From Clarkia xantiana subsp. parviflora (taxonomy: Eukaryota; Streptophyta; Magnoliopsida; Myrtales; Onagraceae), in contig JAPTYO010000005.1 of NCBI GenBank assembly GCA_036873135.1, forward strand, positions 8,286,166 through 8,350,165: 64,000 nt of DNA. The letters are read 5' to 3'. Shown here one piece after another: positions 37,168-53,690 of this stretch; the first letter of the stretch is position 1; every line of letters starts with the position of its first letter. Both the position numbers and the translations under genes were made by a program. The notes beneath the pieces are model-generated. The model searched no databases and was not told the origin of the DNA. It worked only from the letters and a program-made list of their open reading frames with translations.

Positions 37168-37410
37168 ATAAGAGTGGCCATCGACGACATTCTTTGAACG
37201 GTCACGATGCTCGACAGACCCGAGACAACCACCGTTCAAGGTTGTCCAGAACCCGGCAGAGACGGTGGCAGTGGTGAAGCGGTCGGAGAATCCACTTGAG
37301 GACTTCAAGAGCTCAATGTGGGATGTAGTGGTTGAGAAGCGGTTAGTGGAGCCCAAGGACCTTGAGCATGAGATAAATGTAAACAGTTGCTACAAAATCC
37401 ATTCGCTCAA
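37168..37410 (+). pseudogene. OVATE family protein fragment, copy 2
   Basis: As in copy 1, with AETVAVVKRSENPLEDFKSS followed by MWDVVVEKRL and DLEHEI. It retains Ala where copy 1 has Glu (ETVAVV against ETVEVV) and ends with the same frame problem. Confidence 0.72.
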
Positions 37411-37649
37411 CTTTCTCTACGACTCAGGTGGCTCTTATACAGATAGCTCTGATTCCAGAAAGTTCAAGATTTCATAACCGGCGAACCGGTGAATTGACCG
37501 GTCTAATCAGAACTGGCCGGTTCGTCAAAAACCGGATAACAAACCGGATTCTCTTACATCATCCGGATTTGTTCGAACAGGACCGTTGGAGGCAGCGGTT
37601 CCGGTTCGAATCCGGTCGAACCGGCGGTCTGATCCGGTTCTGATAACAC

Positions 37650-41914
<4,265 letters not shown>

Positions 41915-43132
41915 GAAAATGATCAAGAAATAATAGGAACACATTTCAGCTCTAAGAATGTATCTTTAGCGATCTTAATAATAATTTAGTGGGAATATTG
42001 ATTTGGAGCATGTTTGACTGCACTGTGTTGTAGATTGTGGTTAAGAGATCTACTTTCTTTATCATTTATGCAGATGAATCATATTCCTTTCTAGTTTGCG
42101 TTAACTACGTCTAGTCATTGGCTTCATTCACCTGAAAAATTGGCTTCTTTTCTATATCATTCCAATTTTATGGGATATCTTGGAAGTGTAATGCATTCAA
42201 ATTGCTAACTTAGTATGAGTTCAATTTGATTACAAATTCCTACTTGAACTTTAGTTTTTTTTTTTGTCTTTTCTAAATGTCTATCTAAACTTCTAATTTA
42301 TGGATAGATTGTCACATCCGTTATAATTTTCATCAAATTAAACCGAGTTTTAGAATGTATTGGCGACTAACATCTTTTGATTTGTACTTAAGATGAATTT
42401 TCAAAGAAAATAAAAAATTGTAAAGAAATATTTTCAATTGGACGTACAGTGAAATGACATCGTTCAAATTAGGTGGAGTTCCATAATTGAACGCCTCATT
42501 GAAAGTATTTCATCGCAATCCTTTCAACTTATTATCAAATCACATTAGGTGCTCATTTAAGAGCTCATATAAATATGGAAGACAAATTTTTTTTCTATCC
42601 AATTTAATTTGATAAAAATTTCAATGGAGGTACCAAGTGTTTATACAATTGAAAATTCAGATAGCCAATTTTAAAATCAAAAGTTCAAGTAACGATTTGT
42701 AATTTAGTTAAAATCAAGGTAGAGACTGGTTACTAACCTAGATCTAAATTTCATTTATAATACATTTTTCGTTTCAACAAATTAAAGGAAATCTACCCTA
42801 ATGATGGCAATTTATGAACCTACAAGATTGAACGATATTTAACATTACTCTTTTTTTAAGTTCATGATTGATATATATATATATAATATATAATATAATT
42901 TGGTTAAAACCTCCAAAATTTTGACAAGTAATAAAATAAATATGTTATATGTCAAAATCATGACATTTTATTGGTCCACATCAATATGTAACTCTTCTTG
43001 ATCATGTGTTAATTTCATGTAGATAATTCTAAGCACTTTAAAATCCTCCAAGAATTCTCATCGAGTGATAGAAGTTATTTCATTTTTAATGTTTGTTGTG
43101 TTCCTAACAATACCATTTATTAATTATTATAA
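41915..43132. other. 3' flank of beta-glucosidase gene 2
   Basis: AT-rich, shared with 31866-33117. No gene seen. The (TA)n here is about 15 bases. Confidence 0.6.
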
Positions 43133-43710
43133 CTATAAGTACTAAAAAAATTGTTACTTCTACTCCAATATTTTATGCTCTTAATTTAATATTAAGATTA
43201 TCAAATTTGATATCGAGTTTGATTTTAGATAACAATTAGTGTATTATACATATTTTGTTATTGAATATAATAATTATTTTAATTAAATTACATATTTCAC
43301 CATCATAAAATTTGCACATTCTTTTTTCTAAATAAATACTATTTTATGTATAAAATTTATATTAATATTTTTATGAAAAATAGTTTGAGAAAATATTTAT
43401 CAAGTATATTATTTATAGGTTACGCAAACCAGAAGTAATATATATCTGATATGATATGATATAGTAGATATATTATATCAAAATCGTGACATTTTATTGG
43501 TCAACGTCAATATGTAACTTTTTTTTTATAATGCGTCACCTTCACGTAGATAAATCGAAGCAGTTTAAAATCCTCATGGAACTCTCAATGAGTAATAAAA
43601 TCTTTTTCGTTTTTGTTGTCCATTTTTTTTCCCAAACAATACCATTTATTAATTAATATAACTATAAATACTAAACAAATTGTTACTTCTACTCCAATAC
43701 TAGTGTGCAT
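42945..43710 (+). repeat. diverged local tandem duplication of about 530 bases
   Basis: GACATTTTATTGGTC(C/A)AC.TCAATATGTAAC, ..AGCA(C/G)TTTAAAATCCTC and ATTGTTACTTCTACTCCAATA occur in this order at 42961-43172 and again at 43488-43702. The second copy is more diverged, so this is older than the direct duplication. Confidence 0.75.
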
Positions 43711-43911
43711 TCCTCGCGCATCGCGCCGGGTGACTTACTAAGAACGTATAAGATCGAGACGATTGCATGTTTTCCTTTTAGTTAAGAACATTCTTCGATC
43801 TATCTTTTTGAGAATTTTACATTGTCGGCAGTCAATGTCTTCTTCCATCCCTCAGATAACTAGGATGATTTGATTCTAATGTTGATTGCATAGACGAATT
43901 CAAGATGTTTC
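43711..43911. other. short unassigned stretch before element C
   Basis: No coding sequence or repeat recognised. Probably the host sequence into which element C inserted. Confidence 0.4.
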
Positions 43912-44759
43912 TGTTTCGTCCTGAACCGCTGGATGCAACGGACTGTCGAATCTTCGGGTTGATCGTTGTGTAGAGTTCTAGTCGTGGTGTCGGAACCCGC
44001 AAGTATCAGATTGTCGTTATGTTGTACTGTTGGAATATTAGTATGTCGGCTGTCTTTAAGCCCATAAAATGGCTAAGTGTTTGGGTGTCTATACATGTAG
44101 TTGTTCGCATATTAGAGACAGCACTGCCCCCAGAGTGTTAGGACGTTGTCTCAAGTTGTGTTTATACGCGTCTTGCCTTGTACACGCGCTCCTTACTTCA
44201 TGCTCGTCGTACGGACATGCATACAGGGGCAGTAACCAGCACGGAGAGGGGGGGTGGTGCCGGTTGAGCCCTCTCCGATGCCTAAATGAGAATTCTAGAG
44301 AGAGAGATAGAGAGAAGTCAGAGCTCCAAAGCCAATCTCCCGTGAATGTCCCGAAAATGGGAGGCCTAGGTCCCTATTTATAGGCAACCTTAGAACCGAT
44401 CCCGGTTTTTGTGCGGTTCGAAGCCGGTTCTTTTAGAATTGTGAACCGTCGTCTGGTTTGATCGAAGTTGGCTATTGGAAAACTCTAGCTTAGTGTGATG
44501 ACACAAATGGAACACGCGCATTGAAGAAGACGACTCTGATTATGTCGGGTTCGGACGATCTCGACGTATTCTGGGTTATCTAGGTCAATCCGGACCTCCA
44601 GGTTGCCAAGGCAATCCGGAGGTCCAGTCCGGACGTGTGTGTCACGCGTCCGGACCGTTTGATCCTCGGGGAACGTGTAGTTTTGCCGTTTACGTGATTT
44701 TGACGTGTTTACGAAGTCCGGAATATAAATACGAACCCGAATTCGGCAGGTAGCCATCA
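43912..44759 (-). repeat. 3' LTR of element C (848 bases)
   Basis: On the minus strand it starts TGATGGCTACCTGCCG at 44759 and ends GACGAAACA at 43912. TATA box rc at 44375-44382. It shares the GGGCAGTAACCAGCAC..GAGGG and TCTCTCTAG blocks with other family A LTRs. Confidence 0.83.
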
Positions 44760-44801
44760 TTTTCCCCCGAGTCAAGTTTCGGTTCAAAACTTGCTTGACT
44801 C
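44760..44801 (-). promoter_or_regulatory. polypurine tract and stem-loop of element C
   Basis: On the minus strand GAGTCAAG (44801-44794) pairs with CTTGACTC (44776-44769), followed by GGGGGAAAA and the LTR. Same layout as E. Confidence 0.68.
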
Positions 44802-45257
44802 TATTTCAAGATAGGATACACGCCCAATTTAGGTTCGGAGTTGACCTTAGAGATTGATTGATTGTCGGTTGGGCACGCGGGCCTTGATTTCGCCTAACTT
44901 TATTTTTCTTGGCGAGTATTTCAATATATGCTGACAGGGTTAGTGTGATAGATATGTACATATGTAATAGACATATATAACAAGTTATAAACATATGTAA
45001 TCATGTTCATAGATATCAACATGCATAGGAATGTGCTAATCATGAAGATACTTGTTACGTATATGACTGGTGTGATAACAAGGACGTACATGATGCGATG
45101 ACGTTTATCAATAATAAAATTATGCATCAATCATATGATGATGAAAACGTGGATTATTACTTGAAATAAACGAGATGATCGTAAATAAATCATGGGTTCA
45201 TAACACGTGAGCATGAATGGATATGTTGAGTGTAAAAATGACGTATGTTGTAATAAG

Positions 45258-45262
45258 GATGT
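45258..45262 (+). other. target-site duplication, left side of element B
   Basis: GATGT directly before the 5' LTR, repeated at 59046-59050 directly after the 3' LTR. Confidence 0.88.
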
Positions 45263-46010
45263 TGATGGATATACGCCCAATTTGAACCCGTTTTAGTTCG
45301 GACTGTCTTATTTTGATCACCCCACTTACGAATGCAAATCGAAACTTTGACCCGAACACTTCACCTGCAACGCTAACGGTCTGGACGAGCCAAAATACTC
45401 GCCCGGACCCATCCTTCGAAATCACCTAGGGGAGATCGGGTGGGCTGACACGATCTCCCCTAGGGGAGACCGGGTTGGCTCGCCCAACCACTCCTAGGAG
45501 GGGTTGGGCAAGCTAGCCCGATTTTAGGCCTTGGGGGTCGGATTTTCCGCCCGACCCCAAGGGCCTCGACCTCCCTTTCACCCGGCCTACACTTTGCCAA
45601 TTTTGCCCACCTCTCCATGCTTTAAGGGTTTAATCATGTTATTATGTGTTAACTGAGTACATTTAGGGATTAAGAGTGTCATTAAACCACCTTAATGGCA
45701 CCGTTGCCTATATATACTCCACAAGTTCCATTAATTCCAATGAGTTTACATCTTTGCATACCTAGCGCTGCCTTCTCTCTAGGATTTTATATCTCTAGAG
45801 AACTCAGACTTACTTAAGCATCGGAGATGTTTCACCGAGCACGACCCCGCCCCCCCTCTCAGCGCTCGGTACTGCCCCTTGTGTAGGTGGACAGGAAGCA
45901 AAGGAACGGATCAGACAGATAAGCTAGACGGATCAAGAAAGAGAGCGAATAACCCGTGAGAAGTGCCACTCGGAACAGAGACCCGACGACCCGAGGGGCA
46001 CGATCTAACA
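45263..46010 (+). repeat. 5' LTR of element B (748 bases)
   Basis: A TATATATA-type TATA box lies near 45709. The palindrome CTCCCCTAGGGGAG is at 45455-45468. The tail CATCGGAGATGTTTCACC..GTGTAGGTGGACAGGAA is conserved in the 3' LTR. Confidence 0.88.
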
Positions 46011-46027
46011 CTTGGCGTCGTCCGTGG
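46011..46027 (+). other. primer-binding site of element B
   Basis: CTTGGCGTCGTCCGTGG directly after the LTR, similar to the family A site. Confidence 0.6.
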
Positions 46028-46061
46028 GTTTTGAACAAAAAGCCTAGCTATCACGAGTCAG

Positions 46062-46421
46062 ATGATAAACATATATGTTATTCACAGAGGCTTTGGAGCA
46101 GGTGGTGAATCAGCAAATGCAAGAGAGGCATATATGACACAAGTAGGAGATAGCACAATCAAAGAAAAGAATGTAAAGGAAAAAAGAGAAGATATAATTC
46201 AACTCTCAAAGAAGGACATGGAGCATGTGTTACCAAAGAACAACGACGCCTTAGTCATAACGGTGAAAATCACTGACATGGACATAGATAGAATCCTAGT
46301 AGATGGTGGAAGCTCGCCAAGCATCCTCAGCAAGAAAGTGATTGACATAGTAGGCGTGAGACCAACAAGCATAAAACAAGTGCACTCCCCACTCATAGAA
46401 TTTTCAAGAGAGCCTGCGTGA
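46062..46421 (+). pseudogene. protease-region fragment 1 of element B
   Basis: A 119-aa open stretch with IHRGFGAGGESANAREAYM, EDIIQLSKKDMEHVLPKNND and DRILVDGGSSPSILSKKVI. The aspartic-protease motif VDGGSS keeps its Asp. It lies directly after the leader, where gag should be, so gag has been lost or displaced. Confidence 0.72.
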
Positions 46422-46453
46422 TTTGAACAAAAAGCCGTTAATTAGATACCCAA

Positions 46454-46666
46454 GTGCCTACCGCGATTTTCATACATGAAGGGTTCAGTTCAAGAGGTAA
46501 GTTGTCCAGTAAACGCGATGACTATGCCTCACAGACAGATGATGACATGATAAAAGCCGTGGAAGCATTGCAATTGTTGGAAGGCGTAACCCAGTTTTCC
46601 AAAGAAAAGATGGACTATACGATGCACCCACATACATGCGTGGGTCATCAAAACAAGGATAGCTAA
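46454..46666 (+). pseudogene. protease-region fragment 2 of element B
   Basis: IFIHEGFSSRGKLSSKRDDY and GVTQFSKEKMDYTMHPH repeat the region just before the protease motif, diverged from fragment 1. It ends before the VDGGSS position. Confidence 0.55.
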
Positions 46667-46942
46667 CGACCCTCCTCCCAAGGATTCAAGACCACCACGT
46701 CGTATAAGTAACAAGGTACCAAGGGCAGTGAGGCCGGTAGTGGAACCACCTAGTGCTACCACAAGAGGATTCATATGATGCATCTACGCCGTCGACACGG
46801 CGCCATCCAAGAAAGAGCATTGCAACTAGTGATACCTCACATGCTAGGAGAGCCTACCATAGGAACCCCTCTCAACGTTTTCCTTATGGCAGGCCTCCAT
46901 AAGATCAACCATTCAGGGTGACCGGCAACCCAATCCCATCAT

Positions 46943-47215
46943 ATGTTATGCCAACGTGAACCCCTAGTAAAAGAAGGATTCATGTCAGCCATAGATGAAT
47001 TGAGAGCGTACCGTATGGCAAGGAGAGCTAGAAGATACGGACCACCACCAGTAGCTCCGACTGACCAAGCTCCACCAAGAGATATTCCAAGAATAGATCA
47101 AAGTGAGGGACATCGTCCCGACAACTCGACAAGGCAACTGCCTACTCATGATACAGTGCGACAGGTTCCAACCGCTCATGCAAGCCAACCCTTGGTACAC
47201 CTCTCCCAGGGATAG
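46943..47215 (+). pseudogene. gag leader fragment of element B
   Basis: An open stretch with SAIDELRAYRMARRARRYG, PPPVAPTDQAPP and NSTRQLPTHD. This resembles the Pro-rich family A gag leader (EELLAFRETLRNQGYAPP). It lies after protease fragments, the reverse of the normal order. Confidence 0.5.
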
Positions 47216-47219
47216 ATGG

Positions 47220-48240
47220 ACAGTCTGAAAGATAAGGCTTTGAGCATGGAACTCACGGAGTGACATACTATGTTATTACATCACTATTACAATGAGAAAA
47301 CTTACAGACAGGCACAGTGTAGTGAGATCACACATAGCATGTACGGAGGATATAGTCAGCCTCGACAAGGAGTCGACCTTATAATTACCAAGGAAGTAGG
47401 GTATATCAACACCCCCACACCCATATCCTTCCCATATCCTCTTATTTAATATAACTGCATAACAATTCAACTCCCTGAAAGGGGTATATTCTTATACCTG
47501 ATATCACCATGTTTTCCAAGAATGATCATACCAGATGTTTTCAGGCTCCGTATTATATATATAAACATGTTGACTACTAAAAGAGTCCATCAAAAACCCA
47601 GTCGCAACCAAGTGAGTCGCCACCAAGACTGCACACCACTGACGAACGAAAGCATCATCATTAATCAGAACATCTCCGCCGACAAACGTTCTTATTCAAA
47701 CATGTTTGTTCGACACTACCATTTTCTTAACTTCCTCAAAGGAACGCATAAGGAATAGATCTCTCAATCACAAAGGGCACCTATAAGGTCAAGACTCTGG
47801 GAAAAGATCACTAATATGGAAGGCTCACTTCCAAAAATAAGTTGAACACTCTCAACATTCTATAGAAGAATTACCATGAGGGTCACAAAGGACTACCCCC
47901 ACTACAACCTTCCAACAAGAATCTTAGTGCTACGTTCATCGGAAGACAACATCGGGCGTTGATATGCAAGGGGGGTACAATTCAAGTCACAACATGCCTT
48001 CCTCTCAAAAACAAAGAGAATACCTTTTAGCATAAGAGGGTGCAGCCGCGAGCACTTCCCTCTAAAAAAAAGGGCAAACCATATCACATGGACAACACCC
48101 ATTTCAGAGGCAAACGCCTCCAATAGATCTATATGATTTCACAAAATAACCAGGAGACGCGACTACACCTAGTAAGCTCATCTCGGGAAATGGAATACAC
48201 TTCCATTAAGGACCTTTCAAGGGCCCCAAGCCTAGCCAGG
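47220..48240. other. non-coding internal part of element B
   Basis: No domain recognised. CTCCGTATTATATAT..A near 47547 and again near 48657 hints at an internal duplication with the protease fragments. Confidence 0.4.
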
Positions 48241-48244
48241 GAAG

Positions 48245-48517
48245 ATGGGTGAAACCATCATCCAGCTTTCAAAAAGGGATATGGAATACATAATGTTTCC
48301 ACACAATGATATATTGGTCATAACAGAGGGAATCACTAGCTTTGACATGAAGAGAATCATAGTGCATGAAGGGAGTTCGCCACACATCCCCCATGCCCGG
48401 CTATTGATGATACTAGGGAAGAGTCCGGCATACCTAATACCAAGGGACCCCCTAATAGTAAGGGTGGTCAGAACATCAACATACCCATTAGGGACACAAC
48501 ATTACAAAGGAGGCTGA
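48245..48517 (+). pseudogene. protease-region fragment 3 of element B
   Basis: GETIIQLSKRDMEYIMFPHN, ITSFDMKRIIVHEGSSPHIP and YPLGTQHYKG. Here VDGGSS reads VHEGSS, so the catalytic Asp is lost. Confidence 0.68.
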
Positions 48518-48519
48518 AA

Positions 48520-50590
48520 TAAGGATGGAAGACATATCCTTACAAGTATCCTTGCAATTATACTTGCAAAATTTAACTCCGTAGATAGATAGGTTATCTA
48601 AAAGATGACCATGTTTCTGTTCTCAAAATATGATCCTAAACCGGAGATCTTTAGACTCCGTATTATATATGCAATGAATGACATGTTTATCAAAGATAGG
48701 TACGTGAAGATTCAAGATAGCGCCCTCAAGATTAGGCGCATACCACTATCAAGTGCAACGCATTCGGGTGGTCATGGACACTCATTCGCCATCTCATAAG
48801 AAATAAAGGCAACCAAGGATGCAAGTCCTAGCAAGATAGGCACCGGTAGAAAATCTAGCCATTGATGTCATACACCAAACAAGAAACCCTAAAGATACAA
48901 GATTATCAAAAGATATAGTGCAACAACTAGAATATGAAAAATGAGATACACCTCCCATCAGGGGCCTTAGGGCAGGATAATAGTTCTACGAGATCAACCA
49001 AGGAATAGGTAACTCCTAATTCAGAATCATCAACGTCATTATTTGAGCAAGGAAACAACACCGAACTCAGGCTCAGATTAAGGAAAACGAATCCACAACT
49101 CAAAAGCTTGGGAAGTAAGGTTTCGAAATCACCCCTTACACTAGATGCACATCCTGATCAAACACCTTGTCTGGGAATGGTAAGACATTTGCCTCTGACA
49201 TCATATCAAGAGGAAAACCTCGATAGAGGGGGCACTGGGGGAAGATCCCGCCTTTAAGGTCATTCGCAGAACATATGATGAATAAAGGTTACAACAAAAT
49301 AAAAAAAGGAAGGACTCGTCAGCTTGACACACCTCAGACATGTATGCGCCTGAAACAGAAACGCAACGTCCAATGAAGCTATCCAACAAGGCATAGCCAG
49401 TACGGGTGGCAAACATATGGAAAATCATTGAACAGCACCTGCAAACCTAAAGGAAAATATCCTTTTTAAGTTCAAGTCCTAACTCAAAATGAGCCCATAA
49501 TCAAGATTCGAGGTGGGAGGAGCATGACCAATGTGACACTTCCCATGAGCATGGAAAGATACTCCAATGTAAAGGCAAAGACAAAGCACACTAAGAACCA
49601 CTACACTTCAAGAAGATTTTTACAGCCAATCGGACCCCCCATGCCTGAGCAAGGAGCAGGGATCAGATTCACTAGTCTGAAACACATCTTCAAGTTAAAC
49701 AACTCGAGACACCATGCTATGAGAAAGCTATTAAACCCAAATGCAACCCCATCTAAGATACGTTACTCCTACTCGATTATCACCGCAAAAGCGTTTTTCT
49801 AAAAAACACAAGGAAGGGGGGTAAGAATTTACAAGCACCCCTAGGATACAGACATTGCCACATTCTAGTTACAAAGAGAACAGAAATCAACCCCACCCAA
49901 AGCAAACGCTCCCTCCCAACCCTAAGATATACATTAGGCAAAGGCACTGTCCAAACCATGGCTATGACTGAAACAAGGAAGCATGAGAAAGAGTAAGTCC
50001 TACAAGGGACACCCATCGCACCCAAACAAGCAGACATGTCAAATACAACACAAGATTAAGGAGCCCCAAGCATAAGGGGTACCCAACCAAGAAAATGAAC
50101 GAGGGGCCTTTAACGGCCAAACCCAACAAACATAGCCTAAACAAAAGGCAACTATAGCAATGAAGGTTCTCCAATAAGAAAGGAATGCTAAAGCACAACT
50201 CCATACATCGCAAAGTGGCTATCATGTCCACACGACGTGAAGTGGCTATCATGTCCACATATCGAGAGGTGGCTATCATGTCCACACACCAAGAAAAGGC
50301 TATCAAGTATACACATCGCGAGGATGCTATCACTACCACAAACCTAAAGAGCCTACGTCTAACCTTAAGAGGAGGTTCAAGGAAAAGGGAAAAGCAATAC
50401 CCTTCATACGCTCATCAAAAGTCTACAATTATATTTCAACCTTCCTGAATGATACCAGGTAGGAGACGTCCTAATTATGAAGACAAACTCTATATTTCAC
50501 GAAATCAACCATAAAGCGGAGAATCACGGCAAGCACTATCAGGGGCATATAACGAAAAGACCTACCACAACGATCACAACTATGATACTA
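48520..50590. other. non-coding internal part of element B
   Basis: No gene recognised. Contains one tandem array (next entry). Open frames at 49524-49802 and 49962-50339 have no recognisable domain. Confidence 0.4.
50190..50340 (+). repeat. tandem repeat of about 29 bases, GTGGCTATCATGTCCACA type
   Basis: (A/G)GTGGCTATCATGTCCACA recurs near 50214, 50241 and 50270, with weaker copies near 50298 and 50326. Confidence 0.8.
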
Positions 50591-50597
50591 GTAGAGG

Positions 50598-51830
50598 CTA
50601 ACTCGAGAGCAGTCTCCACCAAACTTTCAAGCAGAAATTTGCTATCTTAATTAAAGCCATGGCAAAAGAAAGGAGTCTCAATGAAAGGGGATGATCACAT
50701 CCATCACCAAAAGCAAGATCTTCAACACAATGGTTATTCACATGACCCCATAGGTATTCCAAAGGCACCTTCAAAGTCATCAAACCTACATGAAGAAGAA
50801 ACAGACCTGAGACTCGGCCCCTCGACTGGGGGGCAGAGGATAGAGGAGAGACATCAAGATCTATGGTCATCTTATCGCCATCCACAGGTTGCTTCCCTTC
50901 GTCAAGCAAAAAGGGCGCCTCTTCGACCACTATCTCCTTATCACAAGAGGGAGTTGGCAAACGGGCACTTGAAGGAGAGTCTCTCACGGCTTTCTTCTTC
51001 TTGGCAGTCGAGGGCCCGATCTCAGAATCAGGTTTTTGTGCCTAAGACTTGTATTGACTTGAACTCTTGCCCATCGCAAGAACCCGCTCGGTAACCAGGG
51101 GTGAATGCTCTAACAACAAGAAGAAAGCAACTTGAGGATAGTCATAAGTATATCGTAAAGGAAAGAGAATAGAAAAAGAACGTACTAGAAGCCTCTGCAG
51201 CCTTCCCTGACTTAGAATATTTCTTGACCTCAGAAGCGGAGTTAGAGGATACCTTCTGCCTATCCAAATCAATGGTGCGTTCGGAACGTTCCGCCTGCAC
51301 ATTATACGTTTTTCCATGAAACAAACCTACAAGGAGGAAACAAAAGATGAATGAAAACAAGAGGATTAATGACATACTAGACTCATGAAAGGAAGGGTCA
51401 AGCGAATCCCCGCCTCATACAAGTCCACCTCGGACACCCAAGACACAGGACAATGAGATTTGATCCCATTGCTTTGATAAATGATCTTCATGGTCTCCTT
51501 GTCCAAAAGAGAAAACTCCCCAAAGGTGGACCAGCCATCCAAGCAACCGATGGAAAGGTCGACCCTTATTCATGGAAGGGCGGGATACGCCCATTACGGG
51601 TGGGAAACCTCAACATCAAGTTACGGGGGAAAAACCGAGACCCAAGAGATCCGACCATCAAAGGACGAGATACACCGCCAAAAGGAACAAACCCCAGAGC
51701 GTCACAAAGAGGGCGAAATTTTAGCTTCCCAAAAGGAGCAACGCTCCGACACATCCGAAGGAAGGGTCAACCCTTAACATATGTCGATAAACCCCTTCGC
51801 ACGCGGCGGGTAAGAAAAAGCTTGTAAGCA
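50598..51830 (-). pseudogene. antisense accessory gene of element B, degraded
   Basis: Minus-strand pieces match the family A accessory gene in order. At 51470-51385 there is a segment like the end of its domain exon. At 51375-51180, VGLFHGKTYNVQAERSERT and SASEVKKYSKSGKAAEAS lie after a TTTGTTTCCTCCTTGTAG-like acceptor. At 51110-51040 is PLVTERVLAMGKSS, and at 50987-50850 PTPSCDKEIVVEEAP. The coiled-coil exon was not found. The upstream stretch 51566-51830 may be a diverged start. As in family A, it is antisense to the element. Confidence 0.55.
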
Positions 51831-52720
51831 TTTTCACCCTCACTTTTATGTAGAATGAATTGTAGGGCAAGGTTCAAGAGTTACACACGCATTCCGAAAA
51901 GTGAAGAAAAATGTCACACCTGTCAGAAGCCGAGGTTAAAAGACAGTGCTCTCGCTAGTACAAGGGAGGCGGAACGTTGTGTCCCATCGAGGAACAAAGC
52001 TCACATCCTTGGGTAAAAGGGGGTCTATACTCTCACCCTTGCACTTATATTCATATTTATGATTTATATCTATAAGTGCACCAATACCATCACTCATGCT
52101 TATGTTCACAACCCGTCCATGCATACATACATGTTTATGCTTGCACTCACGTGCATGCCCGCTTACACACTCCCATGTGTTCAAACATTTAGACATCCAT
52201 GTACATGGCTGCCATATATTTCTGCATACATTCATGTCCACGATCACATCATTTCTACACCCACTTGCATACTTGTGTTTTTACTTGCATGTATGCTAAT
52301 ACACACATTCATGTTCATGGTATATCCATCTCTACCCAAGTTAGCACCCTATAGGCATGTATCTCACTTTCCAATACTTAGAAATTTTTTGGACCGAATT
52401 CAAATATTTTTTCCCGGCGTAGACTCACCCCATATGAAATTGAGGTACATCGACTCATATCCATGACTAAATTGCATCCCCATGCACGTACGCCTTTTTA
52501 AAAATGCATGCATGGAAAGGTTGGATTTTTTACTATCACATCCATATTTTACGGACACGTGCCTAGGCACGTGCACGTGCACGTTTACTCTAACGTTTAC
52601 AATTCCTCTATTTAAAGAAACGGAGGACAAGGCCCGAAAAATGCGCCTACAGACAAGCAAAGGTTTCGCCAAGAGGTAAAGTCCCGGTTTCAAATTGTGC
52701 GTGTCATCCCATCATAAAAT
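51830..52720. other. 3' non-coding region of element B
   Basis: Low-complexity CATACA/CATGT-rich DNA at 52080-52320 and a cluster of CACGTG palindromes at 52555-52585. No gene recognised. Confidence 0.45.
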
Positions 52721-52721
52721 A

Positions 52722-52762
52722 GAGTCAATCAAGGGTTAAGCGATTGGTTGACTCGAGGCATG
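52722..52762 (+). promoter_or_regulatory. stem-loop before the 3' LTR of element B
   Basis: GAGTCAATCA (52722-52731) pairs with TGGTTGACTC (52745-52754) through one G-U pair. The purine run after it (GAGGCATG) is weak. Confidence 0.55.
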
Positions 52763-52943
52763 TGATGGATATACGCACAATTTGAACCCGTTTTAGTTCG
52801 GACTGTCTTATTTTGATCACCCCACTTACGATTGCAAATCGAAACTTTGACCCGAATACTTCACCCGCAATGCTAACGGTCCGGACGAGCCAAAATTCTC
52901 GTCCGGACCCATCCTTCGAATTCACCTAGGTGAGACCGGTTTG

Positions 52944-52951
52944 TAACCCGA
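52944..52951 (+). other. target-site duplication, left side of hAT 1
   Basis: TAACCCGA before the element, repeated at 58450-58457 after it. Eight bases, as expected for hAT. Confidence 0.92.
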
Positions 52952-53479
52952 TAGGGCTGGGCATGGTTCGGTTCTGGGCCGAACCGGTTCAGAACCGAAC
53001 CGGAACCGGATTTAAGGTTCAGCCGGTTTTGCTATACCAGGCATGAACCGAACCGGATTTATGGCTCCAAAACCAAACCATGGCAGAACCGGTTCAAAAC
53101 CGGTTCTGAACCGGTTCTGAACCTTTTTTTTTCTTCAAACTTTTTTTATTTTAACTTCTAATTACGCACCAAAATCGATAATAGACGAACAATTCATAAA
53201 ATTTCAAAATATAAAGATAACCAATCACTTCAACATAGATAGTATCGAAATCTAAATTCCAAACAATTTGATAATATAAGTTGAAATATTTAAAACATAA
53301 ATCTTGAGACTTCCACCGGTTCTTGAGAGGCGACATGCGTAGCTCAAACGCCAATAGTGCAACAAATCTATAAATGAAAAATAAATAAAAAGAGTTAGTA
53401 TATGAAGTAAGTTAATCATGAATAAAACATAACTGACTTGAGATTTAATTTTTACCAAATCTTACTTGATTTCACCGAA

Positions 53480-53690
53480 CAAATTTAGGTGCCGAACTGA
53501 ACCCCGGTTATGTTGAACTGAACTCCAGTTTCTGTTGAACTAAACCGAGTTTAGTTCTGCAGAGCTGAACCGGGTTCAGTTCAGCAGAACTGAACTCAGT
53601 TCAGTTCAGCAGAACTGCACTGAACTCAGTTCAGTTCACCAGTTCAGTTCTGCTGAACTGAGTTCAGTAGAACTGAACCCAGTTTGTAAG
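53480..53690. repeat. subterminal GAACTGAACC/GGTTCAGTTC repeats, left block of hAT 1
   Basis: Short palindromic and direct repeats of CAGTTCAGTTC, CAGAACTGAAC and AGCAGAACTG are packed between about 53490 and 53690, with a second cluster at about 54126-54235. hAT transposases bind repeated subterminal motifs, so these are candidate sites (inference). Confidence 0.8.

Noticed and set aside
46943..47266. Possible host gene in element B
   Set aside because: The Pro-rich peptide resembles the family A gag leader, and flanking frames are broken.
51453..51827. 124-aa plus-strand frame in element B
   Set aside because: It is basic and open but lies opposite a region matching the antisense accessory gene; no domain recognised.
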